From Anagrus nilaparvatae (lineage: Eukaryota > Arthropoda > Insecta > Hymenoptera > Mymaridae): 64,000 bases of DNA. Positions 58,178 to 64,000 of this stretch are shown here, one piece after another. Each line of letters starts with the position of its first letter. Position 1 is the stretch's first letter. The notes beneath the pieces were generated by a model. The model saw nothing but the letters and a program-made list of their open reading frames with translations. It did no database searches and was not told where the DNA came from. Location: the NCBI GenBank assembly GCA_022575985.1, contig JAKSXM010000272.1, forward strand, positions 21,820,501-21,884,500, written 5' to 3'. The translations under genes and the position numbers were made by a program.

Positions 58178-60759
58178 ATGTATTCTAAAGTCACAATAGC
58201 TTTAGCGGTTGGATTTCTAGCATATGGTATGAGATAGTTTAAAATAGCTAAAACAAGCTAGGGTTTGAAGTTTTTTGCCAATAATTATTTTATTTTGAAT
58301 AATTATGATATTTTTTGCCTGTATAGACATAGTAGGAATAGATGAGTGTAGGAAATTCCGCAGCCATCATCACACATCTACAAATGCCGTAAAACGCTGT
58401 CGCAATCACAAACGCAGCTGCAACGCAATGCGCAGAGACCAAAAATTGTCTTGTGCGCATCGGGTTGCGGCAACGCTTGCGGTTCCAATCCCCTTTTACG
58501 GCATTCGAAGATGGAACCCCGTAATAGGTCCAAAAATTTAGTGGTGCCAACTAGACAATTTTAATTTATCATTTATTTTTAGTTAGTGCCACTGCCTTGG
58601 GGATCTCTAAAAGTTGATTGTGCTTAATCTTCTAACAATAAGCAAAAAAATATTTTTGATAAATATATTTTTCTGGACAGTAGCCACACTCTTCTTTCAT
58701 ACAATCCTTGTCCATAAATAAAGGATGCCCCAATTTACGTGCAACTTGGGCCATTCTTTATTTTTCTGGATACGAGCCGTAAATATACTATTATTTCTAG
58801 AGATCAGAATTATTTGTTTTACTGAAATTATTTTATAAAAACTGCAAATTTTTTCAATAATTTCAGTAAAGGAGATATTTTAAAAATTTTCATACTGTTC
58901 GAAAATTTTTTTAACACTTTTTTTTAGAGATATTTATGTGATTTTTAGAAACAGTTGTTAAAGCTAATGGATCTCTTTTACTGAATCCTTCAACTAAAAT
59001 AAATTTTACTTTATTCACTAATTTAAACTCAACTGGTCAAAAGCTTTATCTTAACGACGTGCAAGCTTTTCAAAGAAGTAGTTTTAATACGAAAGCAAAA
59101 AGTTTTATAATTACTCATGGATGGAAACATAATCAAAATAGTAGTTCGTGTAAGCTTGTTAAAAATGGTAATTATATTGACATCTATTTTTTGGTTAATA
59201 ATTTATAATAGTATTTTGATAAAGATTATTTTTATGAAAATTTTATTACAACTTTTAAATTATAATTAATTATTTAATATTTAATTTGAAAAAAAATTAA
59301 ATTTTTAGAGTATTTAAAAAATGGCAATCATAACGTTATCCTTATCGATTGGAGTTATTATTCGTCAGATCCTTCTTATATTGGAATAGTTCCACTTATG
59401 CCCGAAATTGGAAAATATGTGGGAGAAATGATGAAATTTTTGATAAATCATGGAATGGATGAAACAACTACAACATTTGTAGGTCATTCATTAGGAGCTC
59501 ATTTATTAGGGATAGCAGGTTATTATATCAAAAAAGAAATGGGTAAACAAGTAAAATTTGTTTATGGTAAATTAATAATTATCACTTGTATTTTCAATTT
59601 AACCCAATTATGGCAAAATCGTACATTGCTAGACATTTGAAAACTGTTTTAAAAACATTTTTTTTATCCTAAAAAAATTTCGAGGGTTACAAATGGTTGC
59701 TTTTTCTGAATTTAACAATGATTTTTACATATAACCCCTCGAAAAGGGTTTAAAAATGGGTGTAAACCAGGTTTAAACTCACATTTTTGTCTTTTTTTTA
59801 ATTCATTTTTGATTTTTACCAAAAAAAAACTTTCTACCTTATTTTACTAATCACTTTGGCCTCTGTTTGAGGTCCAAAGTCCAAACTGTTTGGTGTATCT
59901 ATTCTGTCATATTCATAATTTTTCGATTCTAAACCTTTAGAAGGGTCACTATGTTCTCATTCCCTTTAATAGGGAAGAAAAAGTAAAAAATAAAAAATCA
60001 GCAATTATTTTCATTTCTTATACGAGTATTTACCCCTCTGAAGGTTTAGATGGAAAAATTATCGACGGGAACCTAACAGTTTGAATTTTATATACAGGGG
60101 TCAAAGCGATTAAAAATATAAATTAGAAAGTTCCAAAATCAATTCAAAAAAAGTCAAATATTCGTATTTACCCCTATTGTTACCCCCTTTTTAGGGGATG
60201 TGTGTAAAAACTATTATTAAATTCGGAAAAAACAACCATTTTTAACCCTAGAAAACTTTTTAGACTAAAAAAAAATGTTTTTATAAAAGTCTAGTTAACA
60301 AAAGTTTAGCTATTTACGATTCGGCCATAATTGGTTAAAGTAATTTAAAAATAAATATTTTTAGGTCTAGACCCAGCAGGTCCTCTATTTAATATTTTTG
60401 AAAATAAAGAAGCAATGATATCAACGTTATCTGGTGAATATGTTGAAATTATTCATACAAATCCAGGGCGTTTGGGGATCGCAGACAAGATTGGGCATGC
60501 AGACTTTTATGTAAATTTTGGATATAAGCAGCCTGGTTGCAAAACAATGGAATTTCTTGATTTTTTTACTACAAATAAATGTGATCATTTGAGATCGTAT
60601 GAATACTTTGCAGAATCTATTAACAGTAATATAGGATTCTTTGGTGTAAATTTTTTAAGAAGCCAATCTATTGCACAAATGGGTGGAATAAAATCTCAGA
60701 CTACAAATAGAGGAACTTATTATTTACCAACAAACAGACAATTTCCTTTTGCCAAGTAA
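58178..60759 (+). CDS. Secreted lipase / phospholipase A1-like protein (four exons)
   Basis: Exons 58178-58226, 58949-59167, 59309-59566 and 60365-60759 join in phase with GT-AG introns of 722, 141 and 798 bp, giving 306 aa. ATG context is aaaATGt. Residues 1-16 are a hydrophobic signal peptide (KVTIALAVGFLAYG), so the product is probably secreted. It belongs to the pancreatic lipase family: FIITHGWK (exon 2), VILIDWS, nucleophile Ser150 in GHSLG, Asp178 in GLDPAGP, His250 in CDHLRS. Only about 13 residues separate the Cys of QPGC and that of CDHL, so the lid is short. In this family that is typical of phospholipase A1, including vespid venom enzymes, rather than triglyceride lipase. Whether it is digestive, venom or other is not visible. 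The first and third introns carry transposon insertions. Confidence 0.9.
58372..58523. mobile_element. GC-rich MITE (C/B family) in lipase intron 1
   Basis: The left part 'catctacaaatgccgtaaaa' is inverted at the right as 'ttttacggcattcgaagatg', and the inner part 'cgcagctgcaacgcaatgcg' pairs with 'gcgcatcgggttgcggcaac'. It is related to the C and B elements at 32540-33608, but its termini are more degenerate. The 78-aa and 86-aa frames on both strands here are its two faces. Confidence 0.65.
58680..58790. repeat. Dispersed repeat family 1, copy c (lipase intron 1)
   Basis: Contains 'aataaaggatgccccaattt', 'gggccattctttatttttct' and 'ggatacgagccgtaaatata', the family 1 signature seen also at 2030-2225. 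Confidence 0.5.
59643..60290. mobile_element. Foldback element in lipase intron 3
   Basis: The left arm (from 59643, 'actgttttaaaaacattttt') and right arm (to 60290, 'aaaaatgtttttataaaagt') are diverged inverted repeats of about 300 bp. Matching inner pieces are gagggttacaaatggttgc against caaccatttttaaccctag, caaactgtttggtg against gaacctaacagtttg, and ctaaacctttag against gaaggtttag. It fills most of the 798-bp intron. No clear target duplication. Confidence 0.65.
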
Positions 60760-60763
60760 TAAA
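60758..60763 (+). terminator. AATAAA overlapping the lipase stop codon
   Basis: AATAAA begins within the TAA stop (60757-60759). If used as the poly(A) signal the 3' UTR would be only about 10-30 nt; otherwise an unrecognised downstream signal is used. Confidence 0.3.
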
Positions 60764-61837
60764 TTATTATTTATTTTAACTATTTAATTAAATTCAATGC
60801 AGATAAATTAAAAAAAAGGAATTTTTTAGGGGTACCCCGCACAAAAAAAATGAGATTATTGTTTCCAAAAATTTATCTTACCTTGAAAACAAACTCTAAA
60901 TTTTTTAATTATAATTGCACACAAACACTGACAATTTCGTCGCATAGAATTTTATGTATATATAAAAGTAAAAGGGGATTTCAATTTTTTTAAAGTTTAT
61001 TTACTTTATAAGGAATTGTTAACCCTTCTTGGACAAACTTTCGTTGAATATTTTCTAACATAAAGATTTTTAGTTTTTTGAGCTTTTAAAATATAATAAT
61101 CAACTAAAAATTGAAGACTTTTGTTATTTTTATACTCAGATTATAAGTTACTTTGCAATAGTCATAATTTTACAACCTGAATTATGTTATTAGTTGGATA
61201 AAATATTAATTAAATTTATTACTTAAGTTTCAATGCTATTTTAATGTAGATTTTATTCCTAGATTTTAACATATTTGTAATAGATTTAAAGATTAAAAGA
61301 AAACTTCTTTGAGATTAAATTTGTATAAATACTTTTAAACCCTGATTTTATATTGATTCGATAATAAATTTTCAAACATCTGTTAAATTATTTAAGCTAG
61401 TAAATCTATTACCAATGTTACTTTAAGTTAGTTTTACAATAGCATAAATTTTTAATTACCAATTTCAATAAAATCAGTTTACTTTTACTAGAAACAACTG
61501 CGCTTGGAGCAGAAAATGACTGCCTTTTATTCATTACACAGGCACAATAAAAAAAGTTAGTCATGTACCAGAGGGTAGACCCCCTGGTATGGGGGTTTTT
61601 GGTGGTGCTAAAACCGAATAATATGGCCATAGAAATGCAATTAAACTAGCCAATTGTATATCATTTAAGAATCTCAAAATATTTCTTATTTTTTATTTTT
61701 AGAGGTTGTTTTTCTTTATTACCAGAGGTTTTTGAATCTGTTTGATAAAATGTAATTACAAATCACTATTAGACATAAAGCGTTAACATTGAACCCAAAA
61801 AAATTCTCAAGAAAATAGTGTTGATATCTCTCCGGTG
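60764..61837. other. AT-rich intergenic DNA, no gene seen
   Basis: No recognisable ORF. A GC-richer patch at 61560-61625 (gggtagaccccctggtat) looks like repeat debris and gives rise to the 70-aa minus-strand frame. Confidence 0.5.
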
Positions 61838-61891
61838 ACCCTTCCGTATGTACTAGAATGCTCTCATTTAACCAACTGAGCTAAGGGGACC
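61838..61891 (-). tRNA. Truncated tRNA-like remnant
   Basis: On the minus strand it reads GGTCCCCTTAGCTCAGTTGG, i.e. a 7-nt acceptor strand, a perfect box A (TAGCTCAGTTGG) and D arm, then a run through a degenerate anticodon region to 'gggtcaccgg', where a normal T arm (GGTTCGA) is not found. No complementary GGGGACC acceptor strand follows. It is a broken tRNA gene or the head of a tRNA-derived SINE, not a functional tRNA. The anticodon cannot be assigned. Confidence 0.45.
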
Positions 61892-64000
61892 AGTAAAACA
61901 GGTAAGAGCAATTCAAATCACGCCTGATTTATGGTCATATTCATATCAATTCACTTAAAAAAATAAAGCGTATGCCTCCTTCGGCTTTCGACTATGATTA
62001 ACTCTAGCCTAAGTACGTTTTTTTTTTCTTTTTTCTCTGTTCAAAAACAGACTAAATTTTCGGTCACTTTTTCTAAGCTTTTGAGTGGAAAATAATTTTA
62101 AAAGTCAACGCAGTAACACAAAAAGAATTTGATTTTTCAAGGCACAAAAGATCATTTTGCAGGGAAAAAAAAATTACTGAGAAGGGTATTTAAGTGTTGT
62201 TAAATTAAGATATTTTTAGTTTTTGAAATCTAAATTTATCCTGGCAGTCATTTTTTTCTCTCAAAAATCCAGATTAATTTATTTAAAAGCTTAAAAAGAA
62301 TTTTCATTCTCTGTAATTAATTAATTTTTGTCCAAAAAATAAGTTATAATTGTTTGAAATTGGATATAATATTCTTTTAAATAAACCTTTGCACACAAAA
62401 AATAACCGTTTAAACCATTTGAACTAAAAATTGGTATGGAGACTTAACATTAGTTGTATTTTTAGGGAAAAAATAGTTTGGACGTATTTCTGAGACCCTT
62501 CATTTCAACTTGGGCCCAATTGGCGTGGAAGCCCACATATAGTTTTTATTAATTTATTTTTTTGTTATTTGTATTTAAAAACTTACAACTGGTTTGTGTT
62601 CTCACACAACCAATGATCATGAAACATGTTCACTTATAACAGTTTTAATGCCTGCTCCCTAATTATTATAATCCCTAAAACAAAAATTACAATAAATCTG
62701 GAAATATAAATTAGCCTTAGTCCACAAACCTAAAGTATTCTAACTTCTTGTTCTTATCAGAGCCTGATCAATCCCTGACTCCCACTTCAAGTTATTTTAA
62801 GTCAATTTCACCCCGCTCCCTAAAAAGGTCACTTTTTCACCCCCTCCTAAAAACGTTAATATTTCGACCCCTGTTACCGAGACGGATTTTTTCAAATACC
62901 CCATCCTATGAACATGTTCCATGTTAATAAATTGATGTGATAAAAGTGTATAAGAGTAGTTAAACGAAATTAGTATATTTATAGAAAATATAGTTTTCTC
63001 CAGTAAATAAAACTTACTTAATCAGTAAAAAAGCTACTTCACAGTGATCAGAGAAGTCTATTAAAGATAATTAATTTTTATTCTAAGAATTTTAATATTA
63101 TATCACAAAAATAGTCATTTTTACTCTTTGGTACTTATTATTAATTTAAGCTAGTTATATCTTCAATAAGCTACATTTACTTGTTTTATCATTCATGAAA
63201 CTGCCTTTCTGATACTAATTTTTACCCTGCAGGTGTTTTTGAACCACCAAATTTTATTCTTATTTCAAAAACCTATTTTTATTTATTTAGCTTTCACGAA
63301 TCTTTTAAAGAATCACATATTTTTTCATTGCCTAACCATTATTTTGGGCATATTCGATATATTCTTGTTTAACACCGTCATGGAAAGTTAAATAGACCTA
63401 TATTTTTTTACACGTTTAATAAATAGATATTTTTTGCTTTTTCAGAATTTCTATCCAACAAAAATAATTTTTACCTATAAAAGATCTAATTTTACTACCG
63501 GAAATCCATTTAGAATTTTTTTCTTTCCAAAATTTATCTACATTTTTGAATAGGTGAGAAAATTCACCAAAAGATTACCCTTAAAAGTTCAACCCATTGA
63601 AAAAAAAAATTTTCACGCACACCTTATGCTAATACGTTTTTTTGTGTTCTTTAGATCATAATATGATCTAATAATATTATATAGTCACAAAAAAGCGATG
63701 AACAGAAAAAATGTTGCGTGTACAATAGTTTTTTTTGAAATTGATGGCTCAAAATCACGTTTTTTCGATATTTGAAATAAATTTTTGACAGTTTTTTTTA
63801 ATCAACTAAAATCATTATAAACAATAAATTTATGATTTTTCATTTATATTGAACACAAAAATTACTAAAAAAAAGCATTTTTCTAAAATAAGGATACAAA
63901 TTTTTAATTATTAGCGTCTTAAGGGGCTCAAAAATTAAAAAAAAACGATTTCATAAATAAAGATTGCTTATTTAGCTTTTAAAACTTCTTTTAGTGGAAT
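61892..64000. other. AT-rich intergenic DNA with repeat fragments, no gene seen
   Basis: Repeat fragments: 62480-62535 is a right end of the 9623-10496 TIR family ('cttgggcccaattggcgtgg'), and 62640-62890 is a C-richer patch like 47990-48180 and 11985-12075 ('ttcaccccgctccctaaaaa'). The rest is A/T-rich and without visible genes. Confidence 0.5.

Overview
This is a eukaryotic nuclear window, very AT-rich and gene-poor, with spliced genes (GT-AG introns, TATA-like promoter), non-LTR and Penelope-like retroelements, many MITEs and foldback elements, and degenerate TTAGG-type pentamer arrays. These traits point to an insect. Hymenoptera is my best guess, but no marker here fixes the order. Nothing looks bacterial or plasmid-borne: there are no operons and no long intronless gene runs, and most short ORFs are chance openings or repeats read through.

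Three host-type coding loci are supported. (1) A four-exon secreted lipase of the pancreatic lipase / phospholipase A1 family lies at 58178-60759 (+), 306 aa, with signal peptide and Ser/Asp/His triad. (2) A C2H2 zinc-finger gene lies at 43945-45852 (+), with 14 fingers built from seven tandem 168-bp two-finger modules and a tail of three exact 213-bp repeats. One in-frame TAA interrupts finger 5. A decayed zinc-finger fragment follows at 46206-46411. (3) A small single-exon ORF at 34401-34640 (-) is almost entirely a NET (extra-terminal) domain of the BET bromodomain family, without bromodomains.

Retroelements: a non-LTR RT fragment framed by a 29-bp direct repeat (13063-13615), an R1-like ORF2 3' end with a TTTA tail (16022-16395), a second non-LTR-like 3' UTR (16440-16790), and a decayed Penelope-like element with RT and GIY-YIG endonuclease (53892-55422).

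DNA elements and structural repeats fill most of the rest: TIR elements at 7659-7870 and 9623-10496; three telomere-like pentamer blocks inside a repeated cassette (18452-20380); a 2.04-kb inverted repeat with two 879-bp arms (23045-25086); two TTAA-flanked foldback MITEs (26000-26624, 31559-32247); a nest of small GC-rich MITEs inserted in one another (32388-33608); a hairpin at 36288-36636; two copies of a TWA-flanked MITE (39889-40239, 55979-56339); and a TIR element carrying an exact 96-bp satellite of self-palindromic units (41829-43213). The two long lipase introns also carry MITE/foldback insertions. Long stretches between these are AT-rich DNA in which I see no gene.
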